64,000 nucleotides of DNA from positions 992,001 through 1,056,000 of the forward strand of contig CAXHTR010000008.1 of assembly GCA_964019655.1 (NCBI GenBank). Direction: 5' to 3'. The stretch comes from Perkinsela sp. pyNocScin1 (Eukaryota; Euglenozoa; Kinetoplastea; Prokinetoplastida; Perkinselidae). The notes beneath the pieces are model-generated. The model saw only the letters and a program-made list of their open reading frames with translations, searched no databases and was not told where the DNA came from. The translations under genes and the position numbers were made by a program. How positions within the stretch are numbered: position 1 is the stretch's first letter; each line of letters opens with the position of its first letter. Shown piece after piece: positions 27,401 to 35,747 of the stretch.

Positions 27401-29505
27401 GACTGCACGCAGTTCATAAACGTCTGGCACGCGTCGCCGCCGTGCATGTTCGTTATTATGTGGATAAGCGAGTTCGGGACATTACCAACAATACTCTTGA
27501 CGACAGCGCCGTGGACGAGCTGGCCTTTTCTTATAAGGACGCCGACGTCGCGGGGCGCCATGCGCGCGCCCTGTGCGGTGGCCGAGGGCCGGTCGCCCTC
27601 GTTCTCCTCGGCGGCGTCTTTATGGGACATCGACACAGGGAGCCCGTTGAGCGCCATCGAGAAGACCTGCTTGCCCGTCCAGAGGCGCACAGGCTTGAGG
27701 ATCGCGGGGTTTTGGAGTAAGTCTGTCGTCGAGATGTGCGTCGCGTTGCCCTGGAGGCTCGCCATGCGGAAGACGTAGTCCTGCATCTCGCCCCAGTCAA
27801 TGAACGTGTCGCGGCGCGTCAGCAGGTAAACGCCCGTGAGCGCGTCCTGGTTGATGCCCATGACGGGGTGGCCGCGGCCCGGATTAATAAAGTTCTTTTG
27901 AACCATCATGAACTCCATGAGCTCGGCCTTGGTGAGCATGCTCTGGGGAACGTGCAGATTCATCTCATCGCCGTCAAAGTCGGCGTTGTACGGCGTCGTC
28001 GTCGAGAGGTTCATGCGGAACGTATTGAAAGGCAAAATGCGCACGCGGTGCCCCATCATGGACATGCGGTGGAGCGTCGGCTGCCTATTGAAGAGAACGA
28101 CATCGCCATTCAGGAGGTGGCGCTCGACGACGGCGCCCTGCACGAGGTGGATCTTGTCGCGCGTGCGCACGTCGCGGAGGCTGAGGCGGTCGCCGTTGGG
28201 CTGAATGACAAAATTCGCGCCCGGGTGCACGTCGGGGCCGCGCCGCACGAGGCCCGTGAGCTTGTCGTGGTTGAAGGGCGTGACGCGCTCGGGGAAGGTG
28301 AGGGTCATCGCGACGCTGCGCGGGATGCCGACCTGATCGACCTCCATGTGGGAGTCCCCCGTGATGACCGAGCGCGCGCAGAACTCGACGCGCTTGCCCA
28401 TGAGGTGCTGCCGCACGCGCCCGAACTTGCCCTTGAGGCGTTCGCTAATGCTCTTCATCTGGCGCCCCTGGCGCGACGTCGCCTTCTTGCGGAAGAGCGT
28501 CGTCGTGTTGTTCACGATCGCGGCGATGTAGAGCTGAAGCTGCATGCGCGCCGCCGTGATCTCGTGCGTGAGCCCGCCCTGCTTCTTGCTCGCGAGGTCG
28601 CGATTATATTGAATAATCGACGCGTAGATGTGTGTGAGGTCGTCCTCGCTCGACGCGACGCCCCCAAATATTATGGAGGGCCGCACGTGCAGCGGGGGCA
28701 CGGGCACAGACTGCAGAATGAAGTCGGTCGGGTGGTTCCCCAAAAATGCCTCGCGCGTGTCACGGTAGCGCTCCGCGGAGAACCCGAGGAACTCCCAGTG
28801 CGCGGGGTCCACTTTCTCGAAGAGGCGGAGCACGTCGGCGGCGACCCACTTGACGACCTCGGTGCCGCCCTTGCCCGTCACGCCGTCGTAGACAATGTCA
28901 AAGCCGAGCGTGTTGTCCGTGCGGCGCACCTTGGGCTGCTTGCGGCTGCAACCCGCCGACTCTGTCGCGACAGCTGCCTCGCCGGCCACGTCGACCTCGA
29001 CAGCGCTCTCGGGGCCGCCCTCGCGGTGGTACCCGAAGCAGCGCGTGCGGCAGATCTTGGCCATCGTCTTGAGGCGGAAGCGCGGGTTCTTGACGCGCTC
29101 CGCCTGCGGGAAGAGCGGGTGCGAGCGGTCGATGAGCGAGCGCCCGCAGTTCTTGCAGATCGTGCGGAGGAGGAGCGTGATGACCTTGAAGTAGGCGAGG
29201 TTGAACATGGGCTCTGTGAGCTCGATGTGCCCGAAGTGGCCCGGGCAGCTCGGGTAGCGCTGCGTGCACGTCTCGCAGATGACGTGCGGCGAGAAGCTCC
29301 CGAGGCGGGGGTCGCTGAGCCCGTGCGGCATCGGCACGCCGGCCTTCATCTTGACGAGCTCGCAGATCCCGCGCTGCGAGGGGTCCTTGGACTGGATAAC
29401 ACTCATCGCCTGCACAGTCGTCTGGTCCATCGCGCAGAAGTCGATGCTCGTCACAACGCGCTGCTCGCAGTTGTGCATCGGGGTGATGTATCCGCTGACT
29501 GACAT
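24466..29505 (-). CDS. RPB1: RNA polymerase II largest subunit RPB1, no heptad CTD
   Basis: A 1679-residue polymerase subunit. Near the N-terminus is the zinc site CETC...[10 protein letters not shown]. Active-site [14 protein letters not shown] (metal A), the preceding [15 protein letters not shown], and the bridge helix/trigger loop region [28 protein letters not shown] are all intact. The clamp segment [15 protein letters not shown] and the late [16 protein letters not shown]-type stretch favour Pol II over Pol I and III. After that only about 130 residues remain, rich in Tyr, Asp, Ala and Ser, with no YSPTSPS heptads. A non-heptad tail is known for kinetoplastid RPB1. The ATG at 29505 follows TTTTTCTAG with AG 22 bases upstream. 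Confidence 0.96.
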   Translation of the reverse strand: [1679 protein letters not shown]

Positions 29506-29612
29506 TCGTGGTGATTTGTCAAAGTTACTAGAAAAATAATTATTCGCTGATGTTTTCGATGAAAGAAGGATTTCAAAGTGATAGCTACAGTAAATTTCGG
29601 ATACGCGGGATG

Positions 29613-31169
29613 CTAACGCGTGGCCAGCTTGTTGACGAGCGCGACGAGCTGGTCGACCTGGTCAACGATACCGCACATATTCGCTTCGGCCTCCTGCACA
29701 GCTCCGACGTGCTTCGCAAAAAGCTTGTCCATCTGCTCTTGCTGGAGCTCATACCGGAGGTGCAATTTCTGCAGTTTTTTCTCCATTGCGCGCATTTTTG
29801 TCTCCATGGAGTGCATTTTGTCCTCACGCGCTTTCTTTTCATCCTCGAGAGTTTTGACTTTTGCTGCCAGGGCGAGGTTCTCTTGTGGAGCCACTCGCGG
29901 TATCTCCTGCACAGCAGCGCGCTCGACGCGGGGTGCTTCTTGCACGGACTTTGCCAGCTCGGTGCTGATGAAGTGTGGGTTGCCGATGGCATGCTTCTCG
30001 CCCTTGCCAGTGGCGAACGGGTCAAAGTCAGGCGGCAGCGTAAAAGTGGTCTCGATGGGCTCGAGGTGACAGTTCAGGGTTGGGCTAGCCTGTCGCCAGG
30101 GCTCACTGCTGTCGGCGTGGTTCGGGCGAGGAGCCTCCGCCTTTTCTGTTGACTCAACTGTTTGTAGTTTGGGCTCCACCTTCTCCTCCACAGGTTTTTT
30201 CGACTGCTCCTGTGTCTTTGCGAGCGTGGCAGAGCTCGCGGGCTCGGCCTTGAGGCTAAAAGGATTCGGCTTCGCCTCCTGTGCCTGCAAGGCCTTTGTG
30301 AAAGGATTCTCTGGCGTCTGCGTCGATGTGCTCGAGCCAAGGCTGAACGGGTTTGCTTTGGGCTTTTCGCCCTGTTCTTCGATAAGCTTGGAAAAGGGAT
30401 TAGCTTTCAGCTTCGCTTCTTCATCTTGGGCCAGCTTCGAGAAGGGATTCGGTTTCTCTGTCGGCTTCGCATCGTCCTTCTGGACGAGCTTCGTAAATGG
30501 ATTTTCGGTGCTTGCGCCGAAGACTGGCTTTGCCTCTGTGGCCGCCGGAGTACTCGAGCTGAGTGGGGCTTGCACCGGCTTCGAAGCCTCGGGGTTGGGC
30601 GTGCTGCCTAAAGCTTGCACTGGCGCTTCAGTCTGGCCCCTCGTCAGAAGCCGGAACTCGCGCTTCGTTGCGCATGGCCAGCAGTCTGAGCGAACGCTTG
30701 TTTTGCCCTTCAAGTGGTCGCCGGACAGGTCTTTAACTTTGTTGCACTTCGCGCACCGCCACTCGAGTTGGCTTGGGTCTGCGGCTGTGATGGAGATGCT
30801 TGGCTTTGAAGCCACTGGGGCAACATCTGTCTTCTCAGCAGGCTTTGTGTCACTGCTATCTGCTTTCCCGAGGAGTTTCTGGAACTGATTCGGGTCATTG
30901 TCGCGAGGAGAGTTGCTGAATTTAAAGCCGGTCGGCGCACTCGGCTTTGGCATAGTTTCAGCTTTTTTGATTTCGAGCGTAGGAACTTTCGGTTCTTTAG
31001 GCGTCTCCTTCTCTAGCTCGGTCCGCAGTGCTTCACTGGACTCCGCGAGCCTGAATCGGCGTTTCGTCGCGCAAGGCCAGCAGTCTGACCGCACCTCTGT
31101 CTTCCCGTCGAGGTGGGGACCATTCAGGTCCTTTATCTTGAAACATTTGCAGCACACCCAGACTGGCAT
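29613..31169 (-). CDS. Zinc-finger protein with NPF repeats and C-terminal coiled coil (candidate nucleoporin)
   Basis: A 518-residue protein. Two matching zinc modules lie at residues about 6-41 and 135-172, each C-x2-C-x20-C-x2-C with a shared HLxGKTxVRSDCWPCATKRxFRL core. Between about 220 and 310 come six NPF motifs, most as NPF(S/T)KL, spaced about 15-20 residues in a Lys/Glu/Pro-rich stretch. Residues about 430-515 form a strong coiled coil. The plan of zinc modules, FG-like spaced motifs and a coiled-coil anchor suits a nucleoporin, but NPF also binds EH domains in endocytosis, so this is not settled. The ATG is at 31169. Confidence 0.8.
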   Translation of the reverse strand: MPVWVCCKCFKIKDLNGPHLDGKTEVRSDCWPCATKRRFRLAESSEALRTELEKETPKEPKVPTLEIKKAETMPKPSAPTGFKFSNSPRDNDPNQFQKLLGKADSSDTKPAEKTDVAPVASKPSISITAADPSQLEWRCAKCNKVKDLSGDHLKGKTSVRSDCWPCATKREFRLLTRGQTEAPVQALGSTPNPEASKPVQAPLSSSTPAATEAKPVFGASTENPFTKLVQKDDAKPTEKPNPFSKLAQDEEAKLKANPFSKLIEEQGEKPKANPFSLGSSTSTQTPENPFTKALQAQEAKPNPFSLKAEPASSATLAKTQEQSKKPVEEKVEPKLQTVESTEKAEAPRPNHADSSEPWRQASPTLNCHLEPIETTFTLPPDFDPFATGKGEKHAIGNPHFISTELAKSVQEAPRVERAAVQEIPRVAPQENLALAAKVKTLEDEKKAREDKMHSMETKMRAMEKKLQKLHLRYELQQEQMDKLFAKHVGAVQEAEANMCGIVDQVDQLVALVNKLATR

Positions 31170-31385
31170 TGTAATTCAAAATGTGCTAAATTGGAATATA
31201 TTGATATTCTGATAGATTTCAGCTCAAAATTTCCTTTAAGTTTTCATTTTTCCTGCCCTAACTAATCATTTCAAAGTAAAACGTTACTTTTTTACTAAAA
31301 AATTGGCGGCATAGAGAAATACAAGCGATATTTCACTACAAAAATTATCTTACAGCGTACATAGTCGGCGCAGAGCACTTGGGAG

Positions 31386-32378
31386 CTAGTTTCCACTGCT
31401 CGGTGCGGTGGGAAGGTTCTTGATGCCGACAGCATGCTTGTACTCAGTCTCCTCCTCTTCGTCGTAGATGTCCCTATTCCAGTCGCCGCTGATACCGCGC
31501 TGGTCGTTGCTGACGAAGAGCGCAGCTTCTTTGTAGCTCGCGAAAATACGCTTGAGCGGGACCTCAAAGTTTGCTGTGCCAAAGATGAGATCTGGGTCGA
31601 TGGGCCGCTGGTTGCGCAGGCGGAGAAGCGTCGCGGCGGCTTTTTCATGCTTCTTTCCGACGAGTTCAGCGTTCGATGGCAATCCTTGTGACGCCGATGC
31701 ACTTTCCTGAGGATGCACTGATTCCTGTGGCTTTCGGTCGTACTCTGTCTTTCCAAAATTCGGGAAGAGCGAGCGCGCAGTGGATTCACTCGGTGTCTGG
31801 TGTGGCTTTGACTGATATGGGTCTGTTAGGCTGCTCTGGGGAATGCTCGCTTGGTGCCCAGTGGGCTTGGATACGGGCGCGAGTGGTCGCTGTCGGCTTG
31901 GGTCCTCACGCGCCCGTGACAGGGGCTGTCGGTTCAGCGCATTGGGCAAATTCGGCGTGAGCCCGGGGCGGAGACGCTCACTTGTGTTCAGGCGACTCGG
32001 CGACGGTGGGGCTGCGCCGTACACCGGCCGGCGGGGCGAAAATGCTGTGCTGCCGGGCTTGGGGCCCTTTCCGCCCGTCGCTCCGGAAACATGGAGCGAG
32101 CTGATGTTTGGCGGCCCCTGGTGGCCTGTGCCGGGGGTCAGGCCAGCGCGTGGCGTTTGCGCTGGGGCACCGCTCGGGGATGGGCGCCGGGTGACCTGCT
32201 CCATTTGCGCGAGGGCCTGCGGATAGCTCCAATCTGGGCTCATGTTGCACCCTGGCCGGGGCGGGACATGCACTTTTTCGCCCATGAGCACACGGTAGTG
32301 CAGATCTTCGATGTTTGCGTGGTCACTCCAAAAGTTGACAGAGGCATCCTGCTGGGCGGGGGTAAAGTTTGGATCCAT
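31386..32378 (-). CDS. Hypothetical Pro/Ser-rich protein (330 aa)
   Basis: The first in-frame ATG is at 32378 (MDPNFTPAQQ), 22 bases after an AG; the open frame further upstream begins with GTG. The middle is disordered and rich in Pro, Ser, Gly and Arg. The C-terminal 90 residues look more structured (LLRLRNQRPIDPDLIFGTAN, then KRIFASYKEAALFVSN) and end acidic. No domain recognised. The low-complexity middle with SP and TP sites suggests a phosphorylated scaffold, but this is only a guess. Confidence 0.7.
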   Translation of the reverse strand: MDPNFTPAQQDASVNFWSDHANIEDLHYRVLMGEKVHVPPRPGCNMSPDWSYPQALAQMEQVTRRPSPSGAPAQTPRAGLTPGTGHQGPPNISSLHVSGATGGKGPKPGSTAFSPRRPVYGAAPPSPSRLNTSERLRPGLTPNLPNALNRQPLSRAREDPSRQRPLAPVSKPTGHQASIPQSSLTDPYQSKPHQTPSESTARSLFPNFGKTEYDRKPQESVHPQESASASQGLPSNAELVGKKHEKAAATLLRLRNQRPIDPDLIFGTANFEVPLKRIFASYKEAALFVSNDQRGISGDWNRDIYDEEEETEYKHAVGIKNLPTAPSSGN

Positions 32379-32499
32379 TGCACAATTCAAAGAAAAATTA
32401 CTTGAACAGAGTGAGGTGTCACTTTCCACGGCTTTTGACACAATTTTTAGTTTAATTAGATGCTGTAGCGCTCATATATAAAAGTTGTATTGTAGCCGC

Positions 32500-33114
32500 T
32501 TAACGGTAGCGCCAGAATCGTACGGTCTTGTGCTTCTTCCAGACAGCTCGCTTGCTGGGGCGGAGCTTGTTGGCCTTGGAGCCGCGGTTGCGGAGGCCGC
32601 GGTGCTTGCGTCCAGCGGAGGTGAGGCCGCGGGCTTCGCGGTGCTTGTGCGCCGGGTTGCAGATCCAGTTAATTTCAGCGTCGTCACGGATGGCCTTGTG
32701 CTGTGGGTCGACGGCGATGACCTCGTACCACTTGAAGACACTGTCTTGGTTCACCCAGTAGCTGTTGAGCACGCGGATGTTGCCGAACTTCTTGCCGATG
32801 CGCTGCTCAGCGACGACGCGGCCATTCTTGACGAGCTTGCGGCCGAGGACACCAGCGGTCTTTGGCTTACCGTACGTGATGCCACGGTGCACTGGGCGCT
32901 TGTGGCCACCGCGGCGTATGCGGACGCGGAAAACACAGAATCCAGACTTGCGCTTGTAGCCGAGGCGGCGGGCTTTCTCGGGGCGGGTCGGGCGTGTGAG
33001 TGAGATGATGCGCTTCTGGTGGCGGTACTCCCAGGCGCGGAGACGCTGAAGGTAGGTCATAACTTCGCTGCCCTTCTTTCTCCAGAGCTCATTCATGTAA
33101 GCGTACGCTCCCAT
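32500..33114 (-). CDS. RPL15: Large-subunit ribosomal protein eL15 (RPL15)
   Basis: A 204-residue protein, the full length of the family, starting [14 protein letters not shown]. Family segments include [21 protein letters not shown], the [11 protein letters not shown] loop and SYWVNQDS. It is basic and ends with an Arg-rich tail. The ATG at 33114 is fixed by the conserved MGAY start; the open frame runs 22 codons further upstream without an ATG. The gene is only 72 bases after the NOP9-like gene. The 50 bases before the ATG are pyrimidine-rich with no AG, and just beyond them is an out-of-frame ATG at 33167. Confidence 0.98.
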   Translation of the reverse strand: MGAYAYMNELWRKKGSEVMTYLQRLRAWEYRHQKRIISLTRPTRPEKARRLGYKRKSGFCVFRVRIRRGGHKRPVHRGITYGKPKTAGVLGRKLVKNGRVVAEQRIGKKFGNIRVLNSYWVNQDSVFKWYEVIAVDPQHKAIRDDAEINWICNPAHKHREARGLTSAGRKHRGLRNRGSKANKLRPSKRAVWKKHKTVRFWRYR

Positions 33115-33186
33115 TGTGAATTCGTTGAGAAAAAGTATAGAGAGACAAGTAATTCGGAAAATTTCATGGTATTCAAACACTTCTGA

Positions 33187-35010
33187 TTAGTACAATCCGC
33201 TTTCAAGGTCATATTTCGCGATCATGAGCCTGCCGGTGGGTGTTGATCGGAGCTCTCTGAGGCCAGCGTGCGACCGAAGCTCGGCAGACACCCAAGAGAG
33301 CTCTGGTATTTCACCCTCGAGCTTCATGATCGATTCGACAAAGTGACTCCCATACGTGTTCGATGCTATGGCCGCGAAGTGGCCGTTGAAGCGGCGAAGA
33401 AATCGAGTGAGATTCGGGAAGAGTGTCTTCGCCTTTTGGCTTACCTTTTGCTTTTTTGAAGATTTAGTCTGCCGATTTTCTGTGCTGTTCGACGCAGGCA
33501 ATGAATCCGAATGCTCGGCGTCTTGTTTGCGTAAAACGGTGATCAGCGCCTGAAGAATGCGTGACCCTTCCGGTAAAAAGGCTATTTTACGAATAGCATC
33601 ACTCGGTGTGGCAATGAAATCTCTGTGCAGGAGAAACGAGGACTTCGTGGCTTCTGAATCATCGCCATGAAAGTATCGCTTTCTATTTTCAAAATTCACT
33701 TTGAGGTCGCCGTGCACATCCGCAGGGACCTCCCTGCCCGCAGAAACTCGCTCAAAGTTTAATAAAAGCGATATGAGGTGCAGGTTGATATTGTGGCGCT
33801 CCTCGCCTGAAAGCAAGTAGTGTGTCAGACTGTGAAATTGGGCCCCATTCTCGCCCTTTTCATTAGCCTTTCGCCACGCTTTCTGCAGCAAATCAGAAAC
33901 TTCCTGGTACGCACGATAGAAGAGCTTGTGGTTTGCAATATCCTCTTCATCTGCCGCATCATCATCGAAAGAGCTTATTGCACGCTCAAAGAGGCTAAAA
34001 AATATGCCATACAGCCCTGATTTGACCATTTGCTCGCCATACATCTCCATCGTGAGGCCCCACATGGACGAAGTGGAGAAGGCACCTTCTGCAGGGGAAA
34101 GTCTTACAATGCGGCTAAATATGTGCATGATAGGCTTTTCCAGGGGATAATCACGTAGCATTTGTCGTATGTTCTGCATGTCGTCGACAGAGCCCTTGGC
34201 CGAGAACATCCTTTTCATAGTCAAGTCAAAATCGGCATCAAGAAGCGATTCAGCAAAGCGGCAGCTGGCCGTATTGGAGATAATCTGCTCGAGCATAATC
34301 CGCTGGTTCCTTACGGACCTATTGCCAAAAAAGCACTCAAGAAGAAGGTTCAAAATCCCAGGAAAGCTTCGGCTGATTTTGCTCATGGCCATGAGCACGA
34401 AAATAGGAGAGCTCTTGCGCAAGGCCCGTGCCTCTTTTCCTTCGATACCTGCACAAATAGTTTTGCACCATCCATGAACAGCGTTAGCGACTTTTTCTTT
34501 CTCATGAAGATCAGCGATCTGAATATATAGCTGTTCCATATGTTCTAACAGCGATTTAAGTACGTGAGTACCGGATTTCGACCACATTAAGCGCAGCTTG
34601 ATGCTGTCCTCAGAGATAAGCTCACCACCGAGCGCAATGAGACAGTCGAAATCATTGCACTTTGTCAGCAATGCTTGGAGAATGAAGGAGCTTGCTCGAC
34701 CTTCCCCAAGACCCAAGAATTTACCATTCAGCGAAGCCCAGATCTTCCTCACGTGATTCTGCGCAAAGTTTTGGACTATCTTCTCGACATTTTTTGAAAG
34801 ATCATCATCGCTGAATACTGCGTGAGAGCTACGGAGGCAGCGAAGCAGCTCTTCGACGACGGGATCCAATAGTGCGGATTTCTGAGATTCATCTGCACTG
34901 AACCCCGCAAGGCAGTTTGCTATATTAGAGAAGTAGGTTAAGAGATCTTCGTAGTTCGGGATATGCTTCCGCACAACACTCACCGTCTTGGCGCTCTCTT
35001 CGTCATTCAT
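33187..35010 (-). CDS. PUF-like nucleolar protein, NOP9-like
   Basis: A 607-residue helical protein with Pumilio-type repeat signatures spread along it: SSFILQALLTKC near residue 105, SGTHVLKSLLEHM near 145, CRFAESLLDAD near 250, and near the C-terminus NTYGSHFVESIMKLEG and GRLMIAKYDL. The wide spacing between repeats and the C-terminal signature fit NOP9, a U-shaped PUF-like protein needed for 18S rRNA maturation, better than classical PUF regulators. The ATG at 35010 is the first in frame; the frame is open to a TTG upstream. The leader is pyrimidine-rich with AG only before the tract. RLP24 lies upstream on the same strand and eL15 downstream. Confidence 0.78.
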   Translation of the reverse strand: MNDEESAKTVSVVRKHIPNYEDLLTYFSNIANCLAGFSADESQKSALLDPVVEELLRCLRSSHAVFSDDDLSKNVEKIVQNFAQNHVRKIWASLNGKFLGLGEGRASSFILQALLTKCNDFDCLIALGGELISEDSIKLRLMWSKSGTHVLKSLLEHMEQLYIQIADLHEKEKVANAVHGWCKTICAGIEGKEARALRKSSPIFVLMAMSKISRSFPGILNLLLECFFGNRSVRNQRIMLEQIISNTASCRFAESLLDADFDLTMKRMFSAKGSVDDMQNIRQMLRDYPLEKPIMHIFSRIVRLSPAEGAFSTSSMWGLTMEMYGEQMVKSGLYGIFFSLFERAISSFDDDAADEEDIANHKLFYRAYQEVSDLLQKAWRKANEKGENGAQFHSLTHYLLSGEERHNINLHLISLLLNFERVSAGREVPADVHGDLKVNFENRKRYFHGDDSEATKSSFLLHRDFIATPSDAIRKIAFLPEGSRILQALITVLRKQDAEHSDSLPASNSTENRQTKSSKKQKVSQKAKTLFPNLTRFLRRFNGHFAAIASNTYGSHFVESIMKLEGEIPELSWVSAELRSHAGLRELRSTPTGRLMIAKYDLESGLY

Positions 35011-35078
35011 ACACAATAAAATAGAGAAAGCGGTAAGAAAAGCTCTGCAGTTGAGAAAATATGCATAAGTCGCCTATT

Positions 35079-35660
35079 TTACGCCAGTTCTTTGGATGCG
35101 AAACGCTTCTTCTCTTCTCGAGAAATCTTCCGCTCACTCTTTTCCTGCACGGCATCAACCTTCATGTCTTGCCTGCGCTCTTGGGCTTTAGTTTCTTTCT
35201 CCCGTTTACTCGCAGCAACTACTTCCTCTGCGTGCTTGTGCAGTTCTGCATTGTCCTTGAGTAAAGTCATATTTCTCTCAAGATTTCTTATATCCTGCCT
35301 ATCGATAGTTTCGCGTTTTTCGTCCATTCGGTTGCGCCAGTGAGCAGCCATACGTTGCTCCTTAATATCAGCAATACGTTTCATAGCTTCAACGGTTGCA
35401 GCAGTTGTGTTTCTGTTGTATCTCACAGGCACATTTCGCTTAGCCTCGAAATCCAATGTTTTGTCTACTGTGAGCTCTTTGTTGCGAGCCATTCTGTATG
35501 TCTTTGTCCATTTCACTCTCAGTGGGTTTCTCTTAAGCCCGAAATTCTTCTTGCATTTCGAGCGGCAGAATCGAAAAGTTTTGCAGTCATTTCGTACGAA
35601 CATCTGGCCATGACCAGGATAGACTGGACATGAGCAGAAGCTACACTTTTCAATCCTCAT
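35079..35660 (-). CDS. RLP24: 60S biogenesis factor RLP24 (L24-like)
   Basis: A 193-residue protein with the L24e zinc site: cysteines at 6, 9, 32 and 36 in MRIEKCSFCSCPVYPGHG and FCRSKCKKNF, then KRNPLRVKWTKTYR. RLP24 holds the place of eL24 on pre-60S particles and is released by the AAA ATPase AFG2. The long charged helical C-terminus distinguishes it from the true ribosomal eL24. The leader has TTTTGTACC, a pyrimidine tract and CATTAG before the ATG. It follows an unknown gene and precedes NOP9, so two ribosome-building genes are adjacent. Confidence 0.94.
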   Translation of the reverse strand: MRIEKCSFCSCPVYPGHGQMFVRNDCKTFRFCRSKCKKNFGLKRNPLRVKWTKTYRMARNKELTVDKTLDFEAKRNVPVRYNRNTTAATVEAMKRIADIKEQRMAAHWRNRMDEKRETIDRQDIRNLERNMTLLKDNAELHKHAEEVVAASKREKETKAQERRQDMKVDAVQEKSERKISREEKKRFASKELA

Positions 35661-35747
35661 TATATTGACTGTACTTCTCTAATGAATGAAGGTACAAAAT
35701 TAAATATTTGAAGAAAAAGCTTTAAGTTATTAGCATACTTCGTGGCG

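Noticed and set aside
27736-29502. 588-codon plus-strand frame opposite RPB1
   Set aside because: It lies fully antisense to a certain gene, its composition is a mirror of GC-rich coding sequence (Arg, Val, Ala, Leu, His rich), and no domain is visible.
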